64,000 nucleotides of DNA from CAZVFX01 sp964626565 (GTDB taxonomy: Bacteria; Myxococcota_A; UBA9042; CAIXZC01). Location: the NCBI GenBank assembly GCA_964626565.1, contig CAZVFX010000005.1, forward strand, positions 34,314-98,313. The letters run 5' to 3'. How positions within the stretch are numbered: position 1 is the stretch's first letter; each line of letters starts with the position of its first letter. This document shows positions 1 to 7,975 of the stretch, piece after piece. Position numbers and translations under genes: made by a program. The notes under the pieces are model-generated. The model ran no database searches, was not told where the DNA came from, and saw only the letters and a program-made list of their open reading frames with translations.

Positions 1-2269
1 ACGCTGACGCGTTCCGCCCGGAGATCTCAAGCGCGACCCGGTCCACGGCGACAGGATCGGAGCCGGCGAGAAAAAGCCCCGGCTCAGGCATGTCGGCAAC
101 AAACAGCCCGCAAGGAATGGTCTGCACCAGGTCGACAGGGAACCCATCCTCCACACCGGCGACCAGGCAGCGGACGCCCAGAGAGGCAACATGCCGGCGG
201 CCGATCTGCTCGAGACTGTGGCTGGACAGGGGCCGGCCCGTGCCCAGGGGGTCTGCGAGCCCCTGCACCAATGCTGTGGAATGCTCCGGCGGCAGCATCG
301 AAAACATGCTCTCGCACGCGCCGCTGAAGGGATCTGTATCCAGAGTGACCAGGGACACGATCTGGTCGAAGTCGTGGAGGGTCATGGCATCGCCGGGAGC
401 GCCGCCGGTCTCCTCCTTGGTGAGCAGCCTCATCTCTTCATGCCGGAACGGCAGGAAGCGGGCGGAGTGTCGATCGCTCAACTCTTTAAGCGCCGCGACC
501 GCGGCGCTCGCCCCTTCCTGGTCGCCGGAATACCCCAGCGCCAGGTGTGGTCGGGTGCCGGCCGCGGTGAATCCGTCCACCAGTTCGGCGATGAGTTGGA
601 GGTCGGGGAGGCCGGCGCCCGTGAGCCCGACTTTCAGAAGTACCCACGGCAACTCCCGGGCGGAGCGCAACGGCTCGTGTTCGCACAGCGGGTCTTCGGC
701 GGGGAAGCTGTCTCCCGCCTGCTCGGCTGCGGCCCTGCAGCCGCAGCAAGTGCCCCGGTACTCGCAGTACCCACAACGACCGGTAGTGTCGGTGGGCACC
801 CGCATGGTTACGAAATCGGGCGCGGTTTCCCACACCGTTGCAAAATCAAGGTCGGCGGCAACAAGATCGGCGCCGGGCCGATTGAGCTGGGCGCACGGAC
901 TCATGCGACCGTCAGGGGCGATAAACGCAGTCTCGACTCCGCCGGGGCAGCCCCTTCCACGAGGAATACGAGGCGGTTCACGACCTTCCTCATCAGCAGC
1001 TTCAACTGCCAGCATCAGCGCTCGCCGGTAACCCGGCAAACAGCGGGGCGCAACATCCATACCGCTGGTGCGACCCGATTTGGTGTACTCCAAGAGCCAG
1101 TCGGCGAGCCAGGTCATCGCTTGTGCGTCGGGAACCTCGCCCGGGACCGCCTGGTCGAAAGCAAAGGTCGAGCGGGGACACCACACGGAGGGGGACATCG
1201 CGATTACCCGTGCCACCTCAGCGTCAAGGACGGACGGTTCAAGTCCCGACGCGGGCAGCACACTTTCGACCGCAAGGGTGAGTTTCTGGGCTTTGGCGAC
1301 CCTGGCCCAGGTTTCGGCAACGGGGTCAGCCTGGCCGGCGTGCAAGGTCACCCGGACCCCGAACAGGCCCGCACCCTGAAGCTCGCGGAACAAGCGGGCA
1401 TCGGGCTTCCTGGTGCGGGGATGGATAGTCACCTTGAGCCCGGCTGCGGACGCACGGGACACAATTTCCGTGATGCCGGGCCGGTCCAGCGGGTCCTCTC
1501 CCTCTCCTGCGGACAGCACCAGGTGCGCCCCCCGAAACGAGGCGATGGAATCCAACAATACCGCGGCCTGAGCGTCGTCGAGTACCGGCCCTTCCGATGC
1601 ACCGGTCACCTGCCAGACCACCTCCCGGGGTCGGAATCCCTTGACCGGCCTCACCAGCGGGACAAGACCCCCGCTAAGGCGCACCAGCGCGTTTGCCGAG
1701 AGGCGGTTTTCCGCGGGGGAAGTTCCCCGGGCCACCACTGAGACTTCGGCGATATCCACGCCACCGTCGCGGGACGTCCCCTCTTCCCAGGCTTCCGCCG
1801 CAATCTGCTCTCCCCGCGGCTTGAGTCCGGGCGAGTCTGCCGGCGGCAAACCCTCACCTGTCTCGAAACCCACCTCCCGGCTCCGGCAGGCATCCAGCGC
1901 GGAATTCCAGTAGGGCAACAACGCTTCGTCCGGAGGCAGCGCCGCGGTGGAAGAAGCGACAAACCGGATGCCCGCAACTCCCCGAAAGCGGTCGTCCACG
2001 AAGCGGACAAAATCAGGGAGATAGCGGCACGTCGCGGCGGCCACCGGGTGCTCGAGGATGATCCGCCCGTCAGCGGCGAGCAAGGACTCCACCTCGGTGC
2101 AAACCGCGTGAAATTGTCCGTACGCACCGGTGGCAGCCTCGAACAACTCCTCGAGATGAGAAGGCAGCAGAACCACCAGTTCGGTGCGGCTCGTTCTCGC
2201 CTGCAAAAACAGCTCCTGCCAACGCGGCGTACCCAGATAGTCGGTCACAGCAATAGTCGATTCGGTCAT
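1..2269 (-). CDS. Degenerate radical-SAM/SPASM protein fused to a DUF362-like domain (3' end outside window)
   Basis: The minus frame is open for 756 codons from ATG 2269 through the window edge. Residues ~1-200 are unrecognised. Around residues 213-235 the sequence REVVWQVTGASEGPV aligns with the usual P..VVWEVT.AC...C..C start of a radical SAM barrel, but all three cluster cysteines are missing and the GGEP motif reads AGEG. Residues ~441-520 keep a SPASM domain of the NirJ/AhbC/AhbD kind (RGCPGG, SPCAQ, GYCEYRGTCCGCRA, EDPLC), so an auxiliary Fe-S cluster looks retained. The remainder (VLLKVGLTG near the start, GSDPVAVDRVALEISG at the visible end) resembles DUF362. It starts 10 nt after the upstream radical SAM gene, so the two are probably one operon. 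The function is unknown; I infer a cluster-binding partner rather than an active radical SAM enzyme. Frame is certain; the domain reading is by eye. Confidence 0.8.
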   Translation of the reverse strand, partial: MTESTIAVTDYLGTPRWQELFLQARTSRTELVVLLPSHLEELFEAATGAYGQFHAVCTEVESLLAADGRIILEHPVAAATCRYLPDFVRFVDDRFRGVAGIRFVASSTAALPPDEALLPYWNSALDACRSREVGFETGEGLPPADSPGLKPRGEQIAAEAWEEGTSRDGGVDIAEVSVVARGTSPAENRLSANALVRLSGGLVPLVRPVKGFRPREVVWQVTGASEGPVLDDAQAAVLLDSIASFRGAHLVLSAGEGEDPLDRPGITEIVSRASAAGLKVTIHPRTRKPDARLFRELQGAGLFGVRVTLHAGQADPVAETWARVAKAQKLTLAVESVLPASGLEPSVLDAEVARVIAMSPSVWCPRSTFAFDQAVPGEVPDAQAMTWLADWLLEYTKSGRTSGMDVAPRCLPGYRRALMLAVEAADEEGREPPRIPRGRGCPGGVETAFIAPDGRMSPCAQLNRPGADLVAADLDFATVWETAPDFVTMRVPTDTTGRCGYCEYRGTCCGCRAAAEQAGDSFPAEDPLCEHEPLRSARELPWVLLKVGLTGAGLPDLQLIAELVDGFTAAGTRPHLALGYSGDQEGASAAVAALKELSDRHSARFLPFRHEEMRLLTKEETGGAPGDAMTLHDFDQIVSLVTLDTDPFSGACESMFSMLPPEHSTALVQGLADPLGTGRPLSSHSLEQIGRRHVASLGVRCLVAGVEDGFPVDLVQTIPCGLFVADMPEPGLFLAGSDPVAVDRVALEISGRNASA

Positions 2270-2279
2270 GTAGATGTGC

Positions 2280-3413
2280 TCATTTTTCGTCGGTTTCAGG
2301 AATGGGCACGGGCGTGAACTCCTCCCACCCATACCGGTCGACATAGTTTCTCCATACACCGTCACACACGTAGGAGTAAGCGCAACAATTGCACTCGGAG
2401 CGCCTCAGCTTTTGTGCCTGCTCCTGCTCGTCCCGGTGTTTCTGCTCCAGCCCTTCGACCCCCGCCTCCACCGCATCGGCGAGGAGTTCCTTGCGGATGG
2501 GAGCGCCGCCGGAGCTCTCCTCAACCCGCCCCCACAGGGCCGATTCCTGCCCTGCTTCCTCGAGTTGATAACGTACGTAGCGCTCCACAAACCCCCGCGC
2601 CCGATCCGGTATTCTTACCCCTTCAGTACAACAGTGGGGGATATCCACCACATATGCGGGGAGATCTTCACCTTCGTGCCTGGCGAAGAACTCGCCGATG
2701 GCCGGGGCCACTTCGCGGTAGCGCATCATGAGACGCTCGAAATGGGACAGTCCCCTTCCGAAGGGCTGCATGACGTTGAACACCACCTGGTCGGCGTGGG
2801 GTTTGAGCAACTCCCACAGTTCATCCAGCGCCTCCGGGGTGGCGTTGCGGCGGTTCAGCACCGTGCTGGTGTGGATGCGGAGAGGGAAGCCCTCTTTCTT
2901 CAGAGTTGACAGGTTGATGAGCCCCTGCCGGACTTCTTCAAACGCGCCCGGAGTGCGGGTGAGTCCGTTATGCAGCTTTGCATTGCCCCCGTGAATAGAG
3001 AGGATTACGAGATTCAGGCCTCGCTTCACCGCCGACCGGGTGTAGGGCATATAGGAGAAGCGCCTGCCGTTGGAGATCACTCCTACCGACCGGAATCCCT
3101 GCTCAGAAGCAAACTGAATGTAGTCCAACAGATGGGGATTGAGGGTAGGCTCCCCCGAGACAAAGATCAGCTCCTCGCGAAAGCTGTTGGCTGCGATGAC
3201 GCTTCGTATCTGTTCGGGGGTAATGGCTCCGACCCGGGCGCGGCGACCGGCGCGGTCTTCTTCCATGCAGAAGATACAGTTATTGTTGCAACTGGGGCCC
3301 ACGTCTACGTGAAGCCGCTCCCGGGCCTCGAAATCGGTCACTTTCCGGCCGCGCCGCTCCGTCTGCTCATCTGGTGAAATGGACTCTTTGGTGTTACGCT
3401 TTTTCGACGACAT
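2280..3413 (-). CDS. Radical SAM protein with C-terminal Cys motif
   Basis: A 377-residue radical SAM enzyme of unknown substrate. CNNNCIFC at residues 42-49 supplies the SAM-cluster ligands and VSGEP near 85-89 matches the GGEP-type SAM-binding motif. The C-terminus (about residue 340 on) carries ECNCCAYSYVCDG, a SPASM/twitch-like set of cysteines, followed by an aromatic tail. I chose ATG 3413 because GGGAG lies 9 nt upstream; a longer reading from TTG 3434 would put the ribosome site inside the gene. It lies directly upstream of the degenerate radical-SAM/DUF362 gene, 10 nt away. That suggests an active and inactive pair, but this is inference. Confidence 0.85.
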   Translation of the reverse strand: MSSKKRNTKESISPDEQTERRGRKVTDFEARERLHVDVGPSCNNNCIFCMEEDRAGRRARVGAITPEQIRSVIAANSFREELIFVSGEPTLNPHLLDYIQFASEQGFRSVGVISNGRRFSYMPYTRSAVKRGLNLVILSIHGGNAKLHNGLTRTPGAFEEVRQGLINLSTLKKEGFPLRIHTSTVLNRRNATPEALDELWELLKPHADQVVFNVMQPFGRGLSHFERLMMRYREVAPAIGEFFARHEGEDLPAYVVDIPHCCTEGVRIPDRARGFVERYVRYQLEEAGQESALWGRVEESSGGAPIRKELLADAVEAGVEGLEQKHRDEQEQAQKLRRSECNCCAYSYVCDGVWRNYVDRYGWEEFTPVPIPETDEK

Positions 3414-3473
3414 TGTCACTGCTCCCAGGCGCAATATATCACAGCCTGGCGCCCAGCGCCCACTGTTTACCTC

Positions 3474-3857
3474 TCAGCTACTTTGTTGCGACTTCCAGTC
3501 GCCGATCGCGCGCTGCAACGCCAGAGGCGCAATCACGCTGCAGCCGATCTTCGCCTCGGGCAAGCCCTCCAGGTATTCCACCACCCGGTCCACATCGATG
3601 CTCTCGGCTTCCTCGACGGTCTTGCCCTTGACCAGCAAAGTGGTGGCGGCACTCGCGGCAATAGCCGCGGCGCACCCCTGGGTTTGAAACCTGGCGTCCT
3701 CTATGACGCCACTCACGATTCTGATCATCATTGTCACCTGGTCGGAACACGCGGTATTGATCGCTTCGCCGCGACCGTCCGCACTCTCCAGAACTCCGCT
3801 GTTGGGCGGATTCAAAAACAGTTCGAGTACCTTTCGAGAATAGAACCTGCTGCTCAC
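3474..3857 (-). CDS. NifU/IscU-like N-terminal domain protein
   Basis: A 127-residue stand-alone NifU_N/IscU-type protein, the fold used as a scaffold for Fe-S cluster assembly. The three family cysteines are visible: NTACSDQV, QTQGCAAAIAAS and IGCSVIAPLALQ. The start is GTG 3857, with AGGGGAG just upstream inside the stop region of the preceding permease gene; the open frame runs further up but without a ribosome site. Spacing of 1 nt from the permease implies translational coupling. Pairing with an ArsP-type permease that has an HMA tail, and with a divergent HesB-like selenoprotein, points to a metal or Fe-S role at this locus. No NifS/IscS desulfurase is adjacent. Confidence 0.85.
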   Translation of the reverse strand: MSSRFYSRKVLELFLNPPNSGVLESADGRGEAINTACSDQVTMMIRIVSGVIEDARFQTQGCAAAIAASAATTLLVKGKTVEEAESIDVDRVVEYLEGLPEAKIGCSVIAPLALQRAIGDWKSQQSS

Positions 3858-3858
3858 G

Positions 3859-5142
3859 TTACTCCCCTTGTGAAAGAACGGTGGCTTCGTGGCCTGCACC
3901 GGCCAACGCTCCCACCAGATCCGGCTGGGCAGCATCACTTTCCAGTGCCACTACGACCAACTTCCGGCTCAAATCAACGTCCACCTTCCGCACTGACGGA
4001 AGGTCGGTTAACGCCCGGGTGATAGTCCTGGCGCAGTTCTGACAAGTGGCATCGGGCACACTGAGGGTCACTGCCCTGGCTTCGCCGTTCTCAGGTTCCG
4101 CCCGCCGGGCCAACCTTCCCAGTAGAGGCGCGGCCAGCGGCGCACCGGCATGCCATAACACCAGGGCCAGGATGAAGTACCCCACAATCACGCTGAAGAT
4201 CCCGGGGCCGGCTTCGTGATGGTGGGCGGCCACGGCAGCATGCACATCAACTCCGAGAACAACCGTCAACGCATCGGTACCCCAGGCCAGGGCGACGCTG
4301 CCCGCGACGATGACGCCCAGGTACACGGCCACGCCCCGTTTGCCGATAAGATCCTTGGCCACCGCGATGGTCACCGTGTTAGTGGCCGGACCGGCAAGGA
4401 GAAAGGCCAGGGCCGCACCCGGGGAGAGCCCCTTGGCCAACAGGGCGGCAGCGATGGGGATGGAGCCGGTCGCACACACGTACAGCGGCGTGGCGATCAT
4501 CACCATTACCGCGTATGACAGAAATCCCTGCCCCACATAGTTCGAAATGAAGGAGGTGGGCACCAATACGGAAATCGCGGCTCCCACGGCCAGGCCGAGA
4601 AGAACGGGCCGGGCGATACCCGCCAGCAACTCTCCCAGGCCGTAGCGCACAGCATCGGCGAGCCGTGAGGGGAGAGTTCGGGAGCCCCCGGTCACGCCCG
4701 CCTGTTCGGGTGAATCCCCCGCCGGTGCACTCCTGGTGACCAGGAGTAGAACCAGCCCGGCCACCAGGGCCACAGTGATGCTGGCCAGCGGCCGGACAAC
4801 GGCAAGAAAGGTGCCCATGAGAGCATATGTTGCGAGGATGGAATCAAACCCGGTCACAGGGGTGGCGATAAGAAACGAGAGGGTAGCGGCGGGGCTGGCC
4901 CCGCTCTTCTTCAGCGATGCGGCTACTGGAATCACGCCACAGGAGCACAGCGGCAAAGGGGTGCCCAGCAGTGCGCCCTTGACGACGGACCCCACCGAGT
5001 TGTCGCCGAACTGCCGGAATACCCAGCGTTCGGGAACGAAGACGTGGAGCAGGCCGGCTGCGATGAACCCGATGAGAAGATAGATACCCATCTGGTGCGC
5101 CAGCAGCACAAACTGGTCGATGAATTGAAACGCTACGTCCAA
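3859..5142 (-). CDS. ArsP/SO_0444-type metal(loid) permease with C-terminal HMA domain
   Basis: A 427-residue inner-membrane permease of the DUF318/ArsP family, whose members export methylarsenicals or Cu/Zn. Diagnostic motifs are PLCSCGVIPVAASL near residue 65, repeated membrane helices, CATGSIPIAAAL in the second half and GPATNT. After the last helix, a heavy-metal-associated domain with a CQNC metal site (about residue 370) forms the tail. I place the start at TTG 5142, 7 nt after GGAGG; an in-frame ATG at 5187 extends it by 15 residues with no ribosome site. The downstream nifU-like gene starts 1 nt after this gene ends. The substrate cannot be decided from sequence: arsenic, copper and zinc remain possible. 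Confidence 0.87.
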   Translation of the reverse strand: MDVAFQFIDQFVLLAHQMGIYLLIGFIAAGLLHVFVPERWVFRQFGDNSVGSVVKGALLGTPLPLCSCGVIPVAASLKKSGASPAATLSFLIATPVTGFDSILATYALMGTFLAVVRPLASITVALVAGLVLLLVTRSAPAGDSPEQAGVTGGSRTLPSRLADAVRYGLGELLAGIARPVLLGLAVGAAISVLVPTSFISNYVGQGFLSYAVMVMIATPLYVCATGSIPIAAALLAKGLSPGAALAFLLAGPATNTVTIAVAKDLIGKRGVAVYLGVIVAGSVALAWGTDALTVVLGVDVHAAVAAHHHEAGPGIFSVIVGYFILALVLWHAGAPLAAPLLGRLARRAEPENGEARAVTLSVPDATCQNCARTITRALTDLPSVRKVDVDLSRKLVVVALESDAAQPDLVGALAGAGHEATVLSQGE

Positions 5143-5219
5143 GAATCGACCTCCATGGTACTTGAACGTCAAGAAAGAATATAACAACAGTAGGTAATCT
5201 TTTCGAGTTTTTTCATTAT

Positions 5220-5285
5220 CTTCGGCTCAGGGCTTCACCTCCGATGTAACCTTCCTGCAAGCTTCGGCTCAAAGTTTTTTGCAGG
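5220..5285 (+). other. Leader hairpin and 10-bp direct repeat upstream of the HesB-like selenoprotein
   Basis: CTTCGGCTCA occurs at 5220-5229 and again at 5262-5271. The second copy lies in the loop of a 7-bp inverted repeat, CCTGCAA (5254-5260) with TTGCAGG (5279-5285), and forms an AGC-TTCG-GCT mini-hairpin. It sits 28 nt before the start codon, in the divergent spacer shared with the permease. It may be a 5' leader structure or an operator; nothing further supports either. Confidence 0.3.
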
Positions 5286-5312
5286 CCAGTCCGGCCAAGG
5301 GAGGTGCGTACC

Positions 5313-5648
5313 ATGAACACGACAAATTCCGACAAGGCAAACCTGGAGCGATTCATCAGCATTTCAACCAAGGCCCATGATTCGCTGCTCGAAATGACGG
5401 CCGAATCGGAAGGGAAGAAGCCGCGCATCGTACTCGCCGGCTACGGCTGAGGCGGGCCCAGCCTCGACCTGGTTCTGGATGAACCGGCAGAAAACGATTC
5501 CATCGTTGTCGTGAACGATCTTGAGTTTCTGGTGGGCGGGCGGGAGAAAGAGCTGATTTCCCGCTACGGCTGCAGCATCGACCGGTGGGACTTTCCATTC
5601 TATAGCGGTTTTGCCATCTCTCTGGCAGGGATGGCGTCGGCCTGTTAG
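5313..5648 (+). CDS. HesB/IscA-like selenoprotein (in-frame TGA = Sec46)
   Basis: A 111-residue protein of the HesB-like family, small proteins related to A-type Fe-S carriers. Translation from ATG 5313 (GGGAGG 8 nt upstream) meets TGA at 5448-5450 in the context LAGYG-U-GGPSLDLVLDEP. This is the position where HesB-like relatives carry Cys or selenocysteine. The same frame then stays open to TAG 5646-5648 and keeps family-like sequence (ENDSIVVVNDLEFLVGG). A bacterial SECIS-like hairpin begins 17 nt after the TGA. The organism clearly decodes Sec, since formate dehydrogenase in this window also needs it. A simple stop would leave a 45-residue fragment, which is unlikely given the conserved downstream half. 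The gene faces away from the permease/NifU operon. Confidence 0.85.
5468..5487 (+). promoter_or_regulatory. Predicted SECIS element of the HesB-like selenoprotein gene
   Basis: CC-(T bulge)-GGTTC / GAACC-GG encloses the loop TGGAT (5476-5480). The loop starts 25 nt after the TGA, has a G in its first two positions, and the stem carries a bulged U. These are the features described for bacterial SECIS elements. Confidence 0.65.
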
Positions 5649-5669
5649 AGGTGAGTTAGGGGGGGTCGT

Positions 5670-6605
5670 CTAGAGCGTCGAAATCTGCCCGTCTCCCTGC
5701 TTCTTGGCCGCGTACAGGGCTGCGTCAGCCTGCCCCACCAGTTCATCGGCCTCAGCCGCATCTTCCGGGAAGGTGGCGACACCAAGGCTCATGGACACCC
5801 TGAGGTCGCCTCCGTTTCCGGGAACCGGGTCCTGAAGGGCTCCGAGAATGCGCCCACCCAGCGAGACCCCTCCCGACTTGGTGGTGTCCGGGGCCAGAAT
5901 TGCGAACTCATCGCCGCCGTACCTTGCCACAATGTCATAGCCGCGGCAGCGGCTTTTCAATACGCCTGCCACGTGACGCAACACCCGATCGCCGAACAGG
6001 TGTCCGTGAGTGTCGTTGAACTCCTTGAACCGGTCCAGGTCGGCGAAGAGCAGCGAAACCGGCTGCCCGGCTCGCTTCGCGCGCGAAAGTTCACGCTCGA
6101 GGAAGTTGTAGAACGTTCGGTGGTTGAACAGTTCCGTAAGCCCATCCATCTGGGCCATGCGCAGGTAGAAATCCCGCTCTCTCGCCTTGCGCCTGAGGTC
6201 CCGGATCTGCAACGCCTTTTCCAGCAACACCGAGAGATGCTCCTGATCCGGAGACTTGGGCAGATAGTCGATGGCCCCGGCCCGCACCGCCGCGACGATT
6301 GTCTCCGAGCTGGGATAACCGGTGATGACGACGACCTCTGTATCCGGGGAAGTTTCCTTAACTCCCCGTATCACCTGTAGCCCGTCCACGCGCGGCATGA
6401 TAAGATCTGTAAGGACTACGTCGTAACTCTTCTTCTCCACCATATTGAGCGCTTCGCCGCCCCCGGCGGCCAGGTCCACCTTGTAGCCCAGCCGGTTCAG
6501 TATGATCTGGAGAAAATGGCGAACTGCCGGCTCATCATCCACCACGAGGATACGCGGCTTCTCGCGTGCGCTCGGCTTGTCGCTAGACCGGTCCTTCGAT
6601 TCCAT
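5670..6605 (-). CDS. Response regulator with GGDEF domain (diguanylate cyclase)
   Basis: A 311-residue two-domain signalling protein. Residues ~18-135 form a CheY-like receiver: VVDDEP, phospho-acceptor Asp in VVLTDLIMP and the lysine in YLPKSPDQ. Residues ~150-311 form a GGDEF domain with the active-site motif YGGDEFAIL, so it should make cyclic-di-GMP when phosphorylated. No RxxD inhibitory site is evident immediately before the GGDEF motif. No histidine kinase lies nearby, so its partner is elsewhere. It converges on the selenoprotein gene with only about 20 nt between them. Confidence 0.92.
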   Translation of the reverse strand: MESKDRSSDKPSAREKPRILVVDDEPAVRHFLQIILNRLGYKVDLAAGGGEALNMVEKKSYDVVLTDLIMPRVDGLQVIRGVKETSPDTEVVVITGYPSSETIVAAVRAGAIDYLPKSPDQEHLSVLLEKALQIRDLRRKARERDFYLRMAQMDGLTELFNHRTFYNFLERELSRAKRAGQPVSLLFADLDRFKEFNDTHGHLFGDRVLRHVAGVLKSRCRGYDIVARYGGDEFAILAPDTTKSGGVSLGGRILGALQDPVPGNGGDLRVSMSLGVATFPEDAAEADELVGQADAALYAAKKQGDGQISTL

Positions 6606-6815
6606 GAGCTTCTCCCGTCCTTCCTCTGCCCGCTACGTCGTAAACACCTTTACCATCGCCATTCTAGCCTATCAATGTGGGCACAAGCCAGTGATTTGTC
6701 CTAGGGCCGAAGAAGCGCACAAAAGAGGGGCAGATCCGGTGTGACAGGCTGTCTCACCGACACCGTCGCCGCCCACATGCATCTGTATTTCTCGTCGAAC
6801 GGGGGTGCTCAGTCT

Positions 6816-7853
6816 CTAGCAAAGAAACCGGGTAAGCAGGGCAAGCAGCAAGTTGGAGAGCGCGTGAAACACGATCCCGGGGATTATGGAACCGGTGCGA
6901 TCCCGCAGCCAGCCGAAGAGCAGCGACGGGAAGAAGACGGCCAGGCGGCTGGCCGCGGGTATGGCAATGAGGTGTCCCAAAGCGAACACCGCCGACGTGA
7001 CGATGACTGCCGGGCCGACATCGCCGCCGAAGATTACCAGGCGGCGCCCCATGATCTGCTGAAGCCTCGTCTGCAAGTAGCCGCGGTAGAACAGCTCTTC
7101 CGGGAACGCAACGAGCAGGAGTTGGACCCACAGAAACATGAAGATCCACCAGGGTCCCTTGTCCGCGGCATAAGGCAGATCGTGTTCGCCACCGGTTCCT
7201 TCGATCACGGTTCCGGCGCCGGCCAGCTCAACAGCAGCACGGCCCGGGCGATGCCGAATGACGATGGAATCTCCGGCTTTCATACTGGCTGCCCCCGGTT
7301 CCAGCCGCGGTTTCGCACCGTCGCGGCCGGTGAGCCGCACCTGTGCGTCCGCCGGTTCCCATCCGATTTGAAGGGTGCGGGTTTCCGGGCCGTTGTTGAC
7401 CAGGACAAGGTCCTCGTTCCCGTTTTTCAGGATTATGAGACCTTCGCTCTGCTTGACGCCCGGGATGGCGATGAGTGCTTCCGGCCAGGCCATGAGGCGC
7501 CCGGATTCGAGACACGGTTTCAGATCGGACTGTACGCGGTGATAAACGAAGAATCCGACGGAAAACAGCGGAAACACAATCAACAGCACGAGCAGCGTCA
7601 CCCCAACCGCGGAAGCGGAGATCCCGAGGCCGGCGCCCACACTCGAAAACCGCTCGCCTTTCCTCCACAGTGCAAAAGCGGGCAGGTAGATGAAGGTGGC
7701 CGCGATGAGCACCGAGGAGTATTGCCCGACAACGGGAAGCAGGTTGGGAAGATAGGAGAAAACAGCGATCAGGGCGAAACTGGCGGACACCACCAGGAGG
7801 CACTCGGCAGGTCTGCCCGATTTCTTCTGAGTCGTTTCCACCTGTTTAATCAA
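6816..7853 (-). CDS. CPBP family intramembrane metalloprotease
   Basis: A 345-residue membrane protein of the CPBP/Abi (Rce1-like) family. The C-terminal third holds the three family motifs: FPEELFYRG (EExxxR), FALGH and VFHALSN, which in Rce1-type proteases bind the catalytic metal. The N-terminal part has several hydrophobic helices. The middle (about residues 110-220) is a soluble, beta-rich insertion of unknown role, larger than in minimal family members. The start is uncertain: the frame opens at TTG 7853 with AAAGG almost touching it, and GTG 7841 is an alternative. Substrate is unknown; bacterial relatives process peptides or act in bacteriocin immunity. Confidence 0.85.
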   Translation of the reverse strand: MIKQVETTQKKSGRPAECLLVVSASFALIAVFSYLPNLLPVVGQYSSVLIAATFIYLPAFALWRKGERFSSVGAGLGISASAVGVTLLVLLIVFPLFSVGFFVYHRVQSDLKPCLESGRLMAWPEALIAIPGVKQSEGLIILKNGNEDLVLVNNGPETRTLQIGWEPADAQVRLTGRDGAKPRLEPGAASMKAGDSIVIRHRPGRAAVELAGAGTVIEGTGGEHDLPYAADKGPWWIFMFLWVQLLLVAFPEELFYRGYLQTRLQQIMGRRLVIFGGDVGPAVIVTSAVFALGHLIAIPAASRLAVFFPSLLFGWLRDRTGSIIPGIVFHALSNLLLALLTRFLC

Positions 7854-7888
7854 ACCTTTGTAAGCCTAACTCGTAAATAAAGAAACCG

Positions 7889-7917
7889 TTGACGCCCGCG
7901 GTGTGTCATGTTATCTA
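7889..7917 (+). promoter_or_regulatory. Candidate sigma-70-type promoter for the PEGA protein gene
   Basis: TTGACG at 7889-7894 and TATCTA at 7912-7917 are separated by 17 nt, about 60 nt upstream of the start codon. Match is by eye only. Confidence 0.5.
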
Positions 7918-7975
7918 GTATGACTACCATATGGCGGACAGACGGTCCACTTCTTTGACCATCAAGGAGGCTGCC

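Noticed and set aside
90..1741. Long plus-strand open frames opposite the first gene
   Set aside because: They carry no recognisable domains and have shadow-like Arg/Gly/Pro composition. The minus frame is open over the whole 2.27 kb and contains SPASM and DUF362-like motifs.
5313..5648. HesB-like gene as a pseudogene with a nonsense mutation
   Set aside because: The TGA sits at the Sec/Cys position of the family, the frame continues with family-like sequence, and there is a SECIS-like hairpin.
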